The notes: a model not told the origin generated them from the sequence alone. Shown: positions 14,687 to 22,906, counted from the first letter of the stretch. The stretch is DNA of 23,541 bases from Rhodospirillaceae bacterium (GCA_018660305.1 JABJKO010000299.1:1-23541); one strand, 5' to 3'. Translations and numbers: made by a program.

Positions 14687-16375
14687 TCACCGGGGAATGA
14701 GGGGCATCAGCAAATAAGACGGGTGGTCTCCACCGGTGTGGATTGTATTGATGCCGCCGAATTCCGCTTTCGGCCGGTCGAGCGGGTCGTTATGCAGCAT
14801 GCGGCCGGGCACATCGTATTCAAAGTCGCGCCCCTGCAGGGTCAGCACCAGCCGGTAACCCGGCGGACAGACGATTGAGGTGGGCCAGATTTCCACATGG
14901 AGCGCGACGATTTCATCGGGCTCGATCTTCTGAATTTCGTCGTGGCTGTGATAGGGGCGATAAGGCAGGGAGCGCTTCGGATCGGTCTTGCGGTGAGACG
15001 CGCGCAGCCAGCCGCGCGTGACCGGTGTTTGTTCATGGGCGCCGACAAACACCACTTCGTCACCGGTGGGATCAAGCAGGCGCAGGGTGGCGAAGAGATC
15101 GAGATCCGTTGTCGATGACGAGACATAGAGCCGTGCCATGAGGGGTCCGGTGAATTCCGTCTCGGTCTCGAATGGCGGGGTCGTAAAGTTCAGCCCGTCG
15201 CCCAGCGCCTCATAGGGGGTGGACGCATCCGCGGCGGCGGCCGTTGTTTCAAGACTTAGCGCGTCGCCGTCCAGATACCATTTTGTCCACTCGGTACGCG
15301 CAAGCGGCCATTCATTTTCCATGCGCCGTTCCGCGCCGTTCGGTCCTCGTACCGAAATCTGCACCTTTGGTTCGGTCTCCCAGCCATTGTCATCGCCTCT
15401 CAGATAGTGCCCGAGGAAGCGTTTCTGCATGGCCACATAATCGGGCATGTAGAAGCTCTCGAAATGGGTGCCGATATGGACCGACAGCCATTTCTCCGTC
15501 GAAGCGGCGGCGAGATAGCCCTCGATGTTGCCCCGCAGATGCAATCCGGGACCGCCCCAGTTCCCGGCCGATAGAAACGGCACGGTAATGCGGCTGAAAT
15601 CCGGTGTCCGTTCGTGGTACCAGGCATCGTCCAGCACATGCTCCAGGATATCGTCGGGAAAAGCGCTCCGGTTTCCTTCGAGCATGGCGGGGCTCAGGGC
15701 GGTTCCATTGGGCTGCTCGCCGGTATCGGGATCAAGGCGCGGATTGTCGCCATTGCCGTGCTGGTTGGGAAGGATTTGCCTCGGCCACCAATCGATGGGG
15801 AAGCGGGTACGGATACCGCCGTGGCGGCTCCATTCGCGATAGAAGTCGCAGCATCCTTCCCACGGGACCATGGCGGCAAGATGTTTGGGTTGCAGGGCTG
15901 CCACCTGCCATTGCTTGGTGGCGAAGTAGGAGACGCCCAGCAGCCCGACCTTGCCGTTGGACCAGGGTTGCGTTCCGGCCCAGTCGATGGCCTCCGCGTA
16001 ATCCCTTGTTTCCGTTGGAGAATATGTGTCGAGATAGCCCGGCGATTTACCGGATCCGCGCGATTGCACGGTAACGACAGCAAACCCCTCGGGCACCCAT
16101 CTTTCCGGGTCAACAGTCTCCCAGCGCAGGAACCGGCCCGTGGTCCCGTTCGAATCGAGGTCGGGATAAATCTCCTTCAACCGGTCCCATTGCGGGCGGT
16201 ACCCATCGCGAAAAGGGATGTCCTTGCCGTAAGCCCCCTTGGCCAAAACCACCGGAAACGTTCCGTCTCCGTGGGGACGGAAGACGTTGGCGCGCAAGAC
16301 AGTTCCATCCGACATAGGAACTGGCACGTCCTTGTCGAATATGAGGTCGTATTCGCCGGTATTTGAGTCGCTCAT
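14687..16375 (-). CDS. CocE/NonD-type alpha/beta hydrolase (X-Pro dipeptidyl-peptidase S15 family)
   Basis: The 562-residue protein has the layout of CocE/NonD hydrolases. It starts with VPMSDGTVLRANVFRP and RGSGKSPG, has nucleophile S149 in GLLGVSYFATKQW, an alpha/beta-hydrolase core and cap, and a C-terminal jelly-roll domain (FTTPPFETETEFTGPLMARLYVSS onward) ending in NTIHTGGDHPSYLL, where family members place the catalytic histidine. CocE enzymes cleave esters such as cocaine, glutaryl esters or amides; the true substrate is unknown. The nucleophile elbow has Ala in place of the second Gly common in the family. No signal peptide is seen. The MFS gene ends 29 bases upstream, so transporter and hydrolase probably form a unit for uptake or detoxification. 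Confidence 0.9.
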   Translation of the reverse strand: MSDSNTGEYDLIFDKDVPVPMSDGTVLRANVFRPHGDGTFPVVLAKGAYGKDIPFRDGYRPQWDRLKEIYPDLDSNGTTGRFLRWETVDPERWVPEGFAVVTVQSRGSGKSPGYLDTYSPTETRDYAEAIDWAGTQPWSNGKVGLLGVSYFATKQWQVAALQPKHLAAMVPWEGCCDFYREWSRHGGIRTRFPIDWWPRQILPNQHGNGDNPRLDPDTGEQPNGTALSPAMLEGNRSAFPDDILEHVLDDAWYHERTPDFSRITVPFLSAGNWGGPGLHLRGNIEGYLAAASTEKWLSVHIGTHFESFYMPDYVAMQKRFLGHYLRGDDNGWETEPKVQISVRGPNGAERRMENEWPLARTEWTKWYLDGDALSLETTAAAADASTPYEALGDGLNFTTPPFETETEFTGPLMARLYVSSSTTDLDLFATLRLLDPTGDEVVFVGAHEQTPVTRGWLRASHRKTDPKRSLPYRPYHSHDEIQKIEPDEIVALHVEIWPTSIVCPPGYRLVLTLQGRDFEYDVPGRMLHNDPLDRPKAEFGGINTIHTGGDHPSYLLMPLIPR

Positions 16376-16404
16376 TCAGGGTCTCCATGACCTGCCTGCC
16401 TATG

Positions 16405-17673
16405 TTAGCGCGCCTCGTCTTCCCGCGGTATCCGGTTTGACGCGGTGAGCTCCGGTGATCGCATGACATGAACAACCAGGGCGCCCATCAAAATTGTCAC
16501 GATGGCGCCGACAACGAAGAAACTGGTTTCCATGCCAATAAACTCGGCCATGGCGCCCATGACCATGGGGGCGACGATGGAGGCGACCCGGTTCATGGTT
16601 CCCCGGATCCCCGCCGCCTTGCCCTGCATGGCCGGGCCGGCGACTTTCAGGACGCTGGAGATCACCATGGGCTGGCTCATGCCGTTAGCGGCGCCGCGGA
16701 CGGAGGCGGCAATCATCAGCAGCGATAGGAACCCGAACAGCGGTGTCAGGGCGATGGCGAGAACGCCGGACAGAATGGTGCCCATGATCATCCAGTAGGG
16801 TTTAATCCGCTGCGCCGTCCAGTTGGCGGCGAGAGCCCCCAGCGCCGCGGCGACGGAGGCGGCGGAAAACAGCAAACCTATTTCGGTGGCCGAATAACTC
16901 TTTTCGAGATACACGACGTAAAACGTGCTCTGAACAGAGGAACCCACATGGGACAGCATGCTGGCCATGACGATTAGCGCGATGGCGGGAATCCCCAGTA
17001 AGCGGAACGCCGCCACATAATCGGCGAAACGCGGCAGGGCATCGCGAAACCGAACAGAATTGTTTGTTGGTGAACGCGATGAGTTCTCGTCCGCTGCGTT
17101 TCCCGTATTGTCGGGCAGCATGAGACCACAGACCAGAGTTCCCAGACCCCAGACACTGAGTCCGACAAAGGCCCATGTTGGACCAAACACATCCCACACC
17201 CATCCGATGGCAGGGGGTGCGATCAGGTGGCCGAAACGGCAGGTGAAGCTGAGCCGCCCGGTATAGACCGTGCTGCCTCTCATATGCTGGCCGATGAGGG
17301 TCTGGGCGCCGAGCCAGCCCATTGAATCCGCCAGACCGGCGATCATTTGCAGGACCAGGACCGCCCAAATCCACGGCATCACCGGAAACAGCAGAGGCAC
17401 GACGATCCCAACGATGGCAAAGAAGATCATAACGCGGCGACCACCGAGGCGATCCATCAACGCACCGCCATGGATCGACAGAAACAGGGGCAGAAAGTGG
17501 CGCGCGCTGAGGACCACGCCAACCAGAAACGGTGAAGTTTCGATGGATGCCACCCACAGTGGCACCACCACCGACGCCATGTAAAACATGGAAGTGCTGA
17601 ACAGACCGATGCCATAGACGGCGATTTGCAGCCGCCAGGGCACGGCGTCCGGTTGGGTTGCTTTTGCGGTCAA
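16405..17673 (-). CDS. MFS transporter
   Basis: The 422-residue protein has about twelve hydrophobic segments and typical MFS features, including LDRLGGRRV-type loop GGALMDRLGGRRVMIF after the second helix, and a central hydrophilic loop (NAADENSSRSPTNNSVRFRD). The substrate cannot be read from sequence; the pairing with a CocE-type hydrolase suggests a small organic ester, amide or drug. The reading frame starts with TTG at 17673, the first sensible start before the first membrane helix, with GGGA about nine bases upstream. It is the first gene of a possible three-gene leftward unit with the hydrolase and the SixA-like gene, and is divergent from the GNAT gene. Confidence 0.88.
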   Translation of the reverse strand: MTAKATQPDAVPWRLQIAVYGIGLFSTSMFYMASVVVPLWVASIETSPFLVGVVLSARHFLPLFLSIHGGALMDRLGGRRVMIFFAIVGIVVPLLFPVMPWIWAVLVLQMIAGLADSMGWLGAQTLIGQHMRGSTVYTGRLSFTCRFGHLIAPPAIGWVWDVFGPTWAFVGLSVWGLGTLVCGLMLPDNTGNAADENSSRSPTNNSVRFRDALPRFADYVAAFRLLGIPAIALIVMASMLSHVGSSVQSTFYVVYLEKSYSATEIGLLFSAASVAAALGALAANWTAQRIKPYWMIMGTILSGVLAIALTPLFGFLSLLMIAASVRGAANGMSQPMVISSVLKVAGPAMQGKAAGIRGTMNRVASIVAPMVMGAMAEFIGMETSFFVVGAIVTILMGALVVHVMRSPELTASNRIPREDEAR

Positions 17674-17748
17674 CGGAGTCCCGTCGTCTGTTTTATTATA
17701 AGCCTCTAAGGCTCCTGTATCGCCCGCCCGGCGCTATGATGCAATTGA

Positions 17749-17767
17749 CAAGTCACTACGGGACTTG
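17749..17767. repeat. Inverted repeat in the MFS/GNAT divergent gap
   Basis: CAAGTC (17749-17754) and GACTTG (17762-17767) are exact complements around seven bases, the size of a small operator. It overlaps TTGACA (17745-17750). A second small palindrome, AGCCT-CTA-AGGCT, lies at 17701-17713. Both sit in the 125-base gap between the divergent genes. Confidence 0.4.
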
Positions 17768-17798
17768 ACGCGTACAATTGGCGTCGGAGAATGGGGAC

Positions 17799-18299
17799 AT
17801 GTATCCGGAGATTGAAACCGAGCGGCTATTGCTGCGTCAGTTCCGCCAGAGCGATACGGACGCCTTTGCCTCCTTTGTCTCAGATGAGGAGACCATGCGC
17901 TATATCGGTGGGGCCTGCGATCGTGAAGAGGCCTGGCGCCGTCTGGCGGTAAATGTCGGTCACTGGCCTCTGCGCGGGTTCGGGCCGTGGGCGGTGGAGG
18001 AAAAGGCGACCGGCGACTTCATCGGCCGCGCCGGCATATGGCACCCCGAAACCTGGCCTGGCCCTGAAGTTGTCTGGGCGCTGATCCCGGCCAAACGCGG
18101 TCGGGGTTTTGCCACCGAAGCCGCGGCTGCCTCTATCCGGTTCGCTTTCGATACATTAGGGCTCGATCGCGTGCCCAGCGTCATTGACCCTGCCAACACG
18201 CCCTCAATTCGTGTCGCCGAACGTCTCGGTCAACGTCCTAATGGTGAATTGATGCGCAACGGCACCATGCGGCTGGTTTACACCATCGAGCGGACATGA
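17799..18299 (+). CDS. GNAT N-acetyltransferase, RimJ/RimL-like
   Basis: The 166-residue protein begins IETERLLLRQFRQSD, typical of RimJ/RimL-type GNAT enzymes. It has the acetyl-CoA pyrophosphate loop RGRGFA (100-105) and the family segment PANTPSIRVAERLG (131-144). Members acetylate protein N-termini, amino sugars, amino acids or antibiotics; the substrate is not predictable. The ATG at 17799 gives the canonical N-terminus; a TTG at 17778 would add seven residues. GGAG at 17785-17788 precedes it. It stands alone and is followed by a strong hairpin. Confidence 0.9.
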   Translation: MYPEIETERLLLRQFRQSDTDAFASFVSDEETMRYIGGACDREEAWRRLAVNVGHWPLRGFGPWAVEEKATGDFIGRAGIWHPETWPGPEVVWALIPAKRGRGFATEAAAASIRFAFDTLGLDRVPSVIDPANTPSIRVAERLGQRPNGELMRNGTMRLVYTIERT

Positions 18300-18329
18300 C
18301 GATGAAGAGGGCGTGACGTTCAAATGGTT

Positions 18330-18367
18330 CCCGTATAGCAGGCTGCGGATACAGCCTGCTATACGGG
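18330..18367. terminator. 16-bp perfect hairpin between convergent genes
   Basis: CCCGTATAGCAGGCTG (18330-18345) and its exact complement (18352-18367) enclose a six-base loop. It sits between the GNAT stop (18299) and the converging secreted-protein stop (18380), where a bidirectional terminator is expected. Neither side has a proper U-tract directly after the stem, so it may act as an mRNA 3'-end barrier rather than a classical intrinsic terminator. Confidence 0.6.
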
Positions 18368-18379
18368 GGCATGGGCATT

Positions 18380-19474
18380 CTAATTTATTTTAAACTTAAC
18401 CTTGGCTTGTCGCCGGACCTCGGCGCCGCTGTCGCGGCGCACGGCGGAGACATAACATTCATAATTCCGATTGCTCGTCAGATTGCCCGATCTGGGTACG
18501 CGGAGGGTCTTCGGCACTGTCCGCTTGCGATTTCGGTTGTTGGTGACGGTTGCTGAAAACACGCTACCGGCGCGCTGAATAACAACGCCCTGCCGAAATT
18601 TCAGCCGCCGGCAAGCAACAGAATATTTATCGACGCCAGGGGTCTGCATGAAGGTCAGTCTGATATTTCTTGTATTGAAGGTCTGGTTTTTTCTCGGCGC
18701 GGTTATGGCCACCGGGAACATGGCTGTTCCGAGCCCCTGATTGAGCTTGATCTTGACGACGATATTGCCGGTGTATTTTAGTTGTACATAAGACCGAATA
18801 GTTGGCACGTTTACCGCCTTGCCGTCGAAAACGGAGAGCGAACAGTTGGCCGCGAGGTTGGTCGGTGCATAGCGGAGGTGCACTGTAAAGCTGTTGCCGC
18901 TTGTGTTGTATTTGCGCTCATTCGTCCCCGACCTGTTCGCTTCGGCGGGGGTCGGCCCGTGCTGTAATTGACCACATCCTCTGCCGGAAAATTTGACACT
19001 GACCCGTTTGCCCATATTGCTGCCGGTTACCCGAAGGGTGGCTCTTTGACCGGCCTGCAAGTTCAGCGTCTGGTTGTTCATCGATCCTTTGTGCGCGACA
19101 TAGACCTTGTAGGTCTTGCGCGTGACCGGTCCGGCCTTGAAGGCGAGGTTATAGATGATGCCCTGCAAGGCATTATTGCGTGCCTTGACGCGGAAGCTCA
19201 CCCGGCTGGTCTTTTTCTTGACGATGGTCACGGTGAGTCCCGCTGCCGGAGCCACCACGACTTTGGTAATAAACTTGCCACCCGAAACAGAGACCGATTT
19301 ATTGAACGCAGGCAGACCGCGAGCTACCCACGCATCATAGGCCGCGGCCTGCGCCGAGGCCGCGGTCAGCGATGCGATTACGCCGGCGAGCGCGACAAGA
19401 CGCATGGGGTTCCGCCGCGCTCGAGTTGCAATCCCGCAAACATTTCTGTGTTCCAGACGGTTTTTATCGAACAT
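18380..19474 (-). CDS. Secreted protein of unknown function, probably beta-rich
   Basis: I do not recognise a family. From the ATG at 19474, with an excellent AAGGAG seven bases upstream, the protein has 364 residues. It has a long positively charged N-region, then a hydrophobic stretch MRLVALAGVIASLTAASAQA ending near residue 43, consistent with a Sec signal peptide with an extended n-region; an internal ATG at 19405 would give a compact one. The mature part is basic, has alternating hydrophobic/polar stretches typical of beta sandwiches, and carries a few cysteines (GRGCGQ, AANCSL, VACRRL, NYECYV). The last domain (SVACRRLKF... NYECYVSAVRRDSG) resembles fibronectin-type repeats only loosely. 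The gene upstream is another secreted protein, 79 bases away, possibly the same operon. Confidence 0.7.
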   Translation of the reverse strand: MFDKNRLEHRNVCGIATRARRNPMRLVALAGVIASLTAASAQAAAYDAWVARGLPAFNKSVSVSGGKFITKVVVAPAAGLTVTIVKKKTSRVSFRVKARNNALQGIIYNLAFKAGPVTRKTYKVYVAHKGSMNNQTLNLQAGQRATLRVTGSNMGKRVSVKFSGRGCGQLQHGPTPAEANRSGTNERKYNTSGNSFTVHLRYAPTNLAANCSLSVFDGKAVNVPTIRSYVQLKYTGNIVVKIKLNQGLGTAMFPVAITAPRKNQTFNTRNIRLTFMQTPGVDKYSVACRRLKFRQGVVIQRAGSVFSATVTNNRNRKRTVPKTLRVPRSGNLTSNRNYECYVSAVRRDSGAEVRRQAKVKFKIN

Positions 19475-19553
19475 CGGATTTCTCCTTGGTTTCGCTGCCT
19501 GCTGACTATCGTTTCGGGTCATCGACCCCCAATAAGATAATCGCTCATCGTGT

Positions 19554-20039
19554 TCACTGAGGCGTCAGCGCGTGGGTCCAGTTGCCCCCGGACGGCCCCT
19601 CAAGGTTGATCTCTGTCAGTCGGGAATATTTCTGCCGGCTCATGCTCGTAGATGGACCTGTAACTTGAATGCGGAAATGAAAGTTCCGCGAATTGCGGCT
19701 TGGCTGTATTAAGAACTGCACGTTACTCGTGGATTGGAACCTTGAACTGGAAAATCGCCAGCCATTTGCGAGTTGCCGAGTTGGTACGAAAAAATCGAAG
19801 ATGCATTTTCCGCTAAGGGACATATAGACTTTGTCCAGCTGAACGCCGCACCTATTGCTGTTTACGACCCACCGGTTGCGGTTTGAATCGTACCACATCT
19901 TCTTGATTACATAGCCGCGTTGCTGGGCGACCGTAATGAAACCGGCGCCAGAGACTTTGAAGGTATCGGCTACGGCGTTCGAGACGCAGATCGTCGCAAA
20001 AAGTAATCCCAAGACGGATGATTTTAGTCGCGGTGTCAT
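19554..20039 (-). CDS. Small secreted protein of unknown function
   Basis: I do not recognise a family. The protein (161 residues from the second of two adjacent ATGs) has a clear Sec signal peptide (TPRLKSSVLGLLFATICVSNAVA, cleaved near residue 24). The mature chain has two cysteines (C64 and C79), many aromatic and polar residues, and looks beta-rich. I prefer the ATG at 20039 because GGAGG (20050-20046) is six bases away; the ATG at 20042 is only three bases from it. The DNA here looks less GC-rich than the surrounding enzymes, which may mean horizontal origin. It precedes the 364-residue secreted protein on the same strand; the two may act together at the cell surface, but nothing shows how. 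Confidence 0.7.
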   Translation of the reverse strand: MTPRLKSSVLGLLFATICVSNAVADTFKVSGAGFITVAQQRGYVIKKMWYDSNRNRWVVNSNRCGVQLDKVYMSLSGKCIFDFFVPTRQLANGWRFSSSRFQSTSNVQFLIQPSRNSRNFHFRIQVTGPSTSMSRQKYSRLTEINLEGPSGGNWTHALTPQ

Positions 20040-20088
20040 CATAGGCCTCCATCGGTTATTTCAGTGCCAATGACGCTACTACCTCCTT

Positions 20089-20105
20089 GGTATGAATAAC
20101 ATACC
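20089..20105. repeat. Operator-like inverted repeat
   Basis: GGTATG (20089-20094) and CATACC (20100-20105) flank the AT-only spacer AATAA. The repeat lies about 50 bases upstream of the secreted-protein start at 20039, where a regulator-binding site would be expected. Confidence 0.4.
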
Positions 20106-20142
20106 GTCTATGTGGGACCCTCCTCCTACCGTGTTTGCGGGA

Positions 20143-20170
20143 TAAGCCGTGAGCCTTAAGAGGCGGCTTA
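20143..20170 (-). repeat. Hairpin at the end of the dienelactone-hydrolase gene
   Basis: TAAGCCG (20143-20149) and CGGCTTA (20164-20170) are exact complements around 14 bases, and the second arm includes the stop codon of the gene. There is no U-tract, so it may be an mRNA 3'-end structure rather than an intrinsic terminator. Confidence 0.35.
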
Positions 20171-20893
20171 CTTCAGCCGGGCGTCGCAGAACGCCATGAC
20201 TTTTTCCCAGGCATCGTTGGTGGCTTCCTCGCGATAGCGTTCTTTGTTGCAGAAATCCTGGAAACCGTGCCCGGCACCGTCATAGGAGTGGAATTCATGG
20301 GCGATTCCGGCCGCGTTAAGGGCGGCGTCGAGATCCTTCACGTCGTCGGGTGAGGGGTTTTGATCGTCCTTTCCGAAGATTCCGATCATGTCGCATTTCA
20401 TGTTGCCGGCGAGCTCGATAGGGGGGACCGCGCCCTCGCCCATGGGAAGCTTGATCCGCCCGCCATAGAGTACGCCGGCCACCTTATAATTGGGGTTACG
20501 CCCGGCGCCGAGCCACGACAAGCGGCCGCCCCAGCAATGACCCATGATGCCGATGCGGTTACTGTCGACACCCTTTAGCCCACACAGCAGCTCGTGGGCG
20601 GCATCGAGATCGGCCAGCAACCGGTCGTCGCGCCATTCGTCACGCTTGACGGCAACATCCGTCTCCGGCGGCCACCAGTGAAAGATATAGGGAATAACGG
20701 CGGCATAACCGGCCTTGGCGTAGCGTTCGCCCACATCGATGGTGAAGGGATCCTTTTCCAGCCCCTCATGGGCGATGGGCAAATGCTGGGTGATCACCAT
20801 GCCGGGGAAGGGGCCGTCGCCTTCCGGCTGGAAGATCAGGCATTCCATGGGGCTGCCCTGTATGTCGAGATTCTGCTTGGTGTAAGACGCCAT
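20168..20893 (-). CDS. Dienelactone hydrolase family protein
   Basis: The 241-residue alpha/beta hydrolase has the family's cysteine nucleophile in GIMGHCWGGR (C120), an acid residue in FGKDDQNPS (D176 or D177), and catalytic His in YDGAGHGF (H209). Dienelactone hydrolases open the lactone ring in catechol degradation, but many members act on other esters, and no aromatic-degradation genes are nearby, so the substrate is open. No signal peptide is seen. The ATG at 20893 has GAGGGA just upstream. It appears to be transcribed alone: a strong terminator of the next gene lies about 90 bases upstream. Confidence 0.92.
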   Translation of the reverse strand: MASYTKQNLDIQGSPMECLIFQPEGDGPFPGMVITQHLPIAHEGLEKDPFTIDVGERYAKAGYAAVIPYIFHWWPPETDVAVKRDEWRDDRLLADLDAAHELLCGLKGVDSNRIGIMGHCWGGRLSWLGAGRNPNYKVAGVLYGGRIKLPMGEGAVPPIELAGNMKCDMIGIFGKDDQNPSPDDVKDLDAALNAAGIAHEFHSYDGAGHGFQDFCNKERYREEATNDAWEKVMAFCDARLK

Positions 20894-20983
20894 TCCCTCG
20901 CTCCTTTATTCTGTCAGGTTTGCTTTGCCCGAAAATAGCGCGTGCCGGACGTTGAGGCCAATGGGTTTCCGGTCGCCGCAACA

Positions 20984-21011
20984 GAAAACGGCGGCTCCGA
21001 AGAACCGCCGT
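20984..21011 (-). terminator. Rho-independent terminator of the PEP-CTERM gene
   Basis: On the minus strand ACGGCGGTTC and GAGCCGCCGT pair over ten positions (one G-U) around a UUCG tetraloop, followed by TTTTC (20987-20983). It lies 27 bases past the stop of the PEP-CTERM gene. Confidence 0.9.
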
Positions 21012-21037
21012 CTTAGTAACGTCGTGTTGCAGTTAAA

Positions 21038-21907
21038 TCAAATCATCCGTTTACGCCGCGCCAAACCGAGACCCGCGAGGCCGAGGCCGAACAGCGCCAG
21101 GGTGCCGGGTTCGGGCACCGACACCGACACCGGGGCGATAGCCAGGGACGAGATCGATTCTTCGTGGGTATTGCCGAGAAAGGTGTGTTCCAGGATGGCG
21201 ATGTCGACTTGGAACATATCGCCATCAGCGTCTCCTTTGGCAGCATACAGATTACCGAGAGCATCGAACGCCAGCCCACCGATGGAACGCAAATCTATGC
21301 TCGTACCGTCCCCGTCGGAAAAGCCGAGACTTGTGAATAGGCCATCGACCAAGCTAACGGTTCCCAACTCACCGGTATCGTAGTCGGCGGCGTACAGAAG
21401 GCCGTCGATCGGCGAAAACGCCATGGCTGCAACTTTTCCGTCTAAACCGAATGATCCTACAGTGGTGAAATCCCCGTCGGTTGGATCAATCAGAAGCAAA
21501 TTGTCCTGGTCCGAGCCGTATAATCTTCCGTCGGCGTGGAAGGCCAACCCTACCACGCGGGAACCGTTGATTTGGCCGATGAACGTTAAGTCACCCGTGG
21601 CTGTATCGACGGTAAAAAGGGAGCCTGGATCAGCGCTCTGGTTGTCGCTACCGCTTGAACCGAACAAAATTCCCGTGCCGGGCTGGAAATCGAGACCGCC
21701 GAGCTGCTGGTCATCAGCGCCACTATCGCTTGTGGAATTACCGATAAAATTCTCCGATAAGGGGTTGGTCTCGATGCTAACAAATTCGGTCGAATATGCA
21801 CCGGCGTAGAGCAGCACGGCGTGAGCCGAAGATGAAACGGATAGTAAAGCGCCTATGGCAGCGGCGGTCATCGCCGATGCAAGCGTGATTTTGAGTTTAT
21901 TGGACAT
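21038..21907 (-). CDS. PEP-CTERM sorting-signal protein with beta-propeller-like repeats
   Basis: The 289-residue protein has an N-terminal signal peptide (ending SSAHA near residue 30) and a textbook PEP-CTERM tail: VPEPGTLALFGLGLAGLGLA followed by RRKR at the extreme C-terminus. Exosortase cleaves such tails during export to the surface or matrix. Between them are about four or five repeats of the pattern (G)LAF-x-x-D/G-x-LYxxD...LxxVD...G-x-x-TxxG (for example VVGLAFHADGRLYGSD, VAAMAFSPIDGLLYAAD, IGGLAFDALGNLYAAK), which suggests a beta-propeller. I chose the ATG at 21907 because GGAG lies seven bases upstream; an ATG at 21919 has no such site. No exosortase is in the window, so it must be encoded elsewhere. 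Confidence 0.92.
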   Translation of the reverse strand: MSNKLKITLASAMTAAAIGALLSVSSSAHAVLLYAGAYSTEFVSIETNPLSENFIGNSTSDSGADDQQLGGLDFQPGTGILFGSSGSDNQSADPGSLFTVDTATGDLTFIGQINGSRVVGLAFHADGRLYGSDQDNLLLIDPTDGDFTTVGSFGLDGKVAAMAFSPIDGLLYAADYDTGELGTVSLVDGLFTSLGFSDGDGTSIDLRSIGGLAFDALGNLYAAKGDADGDMFQVDIAILEHTFLGNTHEESISSLAIAPVSVSVPEPGTLALFGLGLAGLGLARRKRMI

Positions 21908-22236
21908 GGCCAACTCCATTCATGATGCGACGGAGCCTGAAAATTTCCTGTGCTATGGCCCGTCGCGGTTTCAACAAGCTTCCCCGCTGATGCTTATGCA
22001 ATTCCCATGCCAACCGGGTTAATTCGGGCTCTTAAGCCGATGACGATGGTTAAGGGGGGGGGTAGGGAATACCAGAATTTGTAAAATCTACCGACGGTTC
22101 GGTGGCGAAACAGGGTTAATTCGCGAAAGACCGTAAAATCCACCGACACATCAGCCGGGTTGAATTTTGCGGAAAGAAATCGTCTGGAGAGAAATGAGGA
22201 TGGGCGTGCCACCGGCAACCTGCGCGACTGCTCCGC
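21908..22236. repeat. Gene-free gap with two pairs of direct repeats
   Basis: No gene is convincing in this 329-base stretch. Two direct repeats occur. GGGTTAATTCG is exact at 22016-22026 and 22113-22123. GTAAAATC(T/C)ACCGAC occurs at 22081-22095 and 22133-22147 with one mismatch. The gap holds the promoter of the PEP-CTERM gene on the minus strand, and the repeats may be regulator sites for it; a short G-run (about 22056-22064) sits among them. Confidence 0.55.
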
Positions 22237-22779
22237 CTATTTGATTTCGGCCAGTAGCTCCTTGAATTCCGAGGTGCCGGCGCGGCCGAGCCATTCAAAG
22301 ACCACCATCTCGGTGGTGACGATGCCCGCGCCGGCGGCGCCCAATCGATCGAGGCAGGCTTTCTCGCTCTCCAGTGTCCGCGACGAGGTGGCGTCGGTGA
22401 CGATGAAGGTCTCGTAGCCTTCCTCCATCAGATTGATGCCGGTCTGCAGGACACAGATATGGGCCTCCATGCCGACGATGACCGCCTGGCAGCGGCCCAA
22501 CGCCTTGAACGCGGCGGCAAACGACGGCTCGTTCATGCAGGAGAAATGCATCTTCTCCAGCACCGTGCCGTTCGTCGCCAGATCCTGTAGTTCCGGCACG
22601 ATGGGGCCGAGACCCTTGGGATATTGCTCGGTAAGCAGCATGGGGATGCCAAGCCGGGAGGCCGCCGTCATGAGAGTACGGGAATTGCGGATCACCCGGG
22701 CGGGCGCCTGCATGGCGGGCACCAGCCGTTCCTGTACGTCGATTACGATCAGGCAGGATTGATCGGCCTTTATCAGCAT
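22237..22779 (-). CDS. Isochorismatase-family cysteine hydrolase
   Basis: The 180-residue protein has the full isochorismatase-like triad: D14 (IVIDVQERL), K76 (VLEKMHFSC) and C109 (VGMEAHICVLQT), with the cis-peptide region VGMEAH. Length and motifs match the YcaC/nicotinamidase-like group that hydrolyses amides or ureas; the substrate is unknown. The ATG at 22779 has GAGGAG five bases upstream. It lies 127 bases downstream of the MFS gene on the same strand and could be cotranscribed or separate. Confidence 0.92.
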   Translation of the reverse strand: MLIKADQSCLIVIDVQERLVPAMQAPARVIRNSRTLMTAASRLGIPMLLTEQYPKGLGPIVPELQDLATNGTVLEKMHFSCMNEPSFAAAFKALGRCQAVIVGMEAHICVLQTGINLMEEGYETFIVTDATSSRTLESEKACLDRLGAAGAGIVTTEMVVFEWLGRAGTSEFKELLAEIK

Positions 22780-22906
22780 GGGGCTCCTCTCGGGGATGGG
22801 ACGGTCACCGGGCGCGGCACAATACTAATCCGATTCTCCGAAACCGGACCAACAAGATTAACGCCGGCCGGCGGAAAACTGCATTGGCCGTTTCGCGAGC
22901 GGAAAT

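Noticed and set aside
15614..16366. 250-residue open frame on the plus strand
   Set aside because: Antisense of the CocE-type hydrolase, which has a complete set of family features.
22016..22062. CtrA-type cell-cycle site (TTAA-N7-TTAA)
   Set aside because: TTAA pairs are present but the spacings are 9 and 13 or more bases, not 7.
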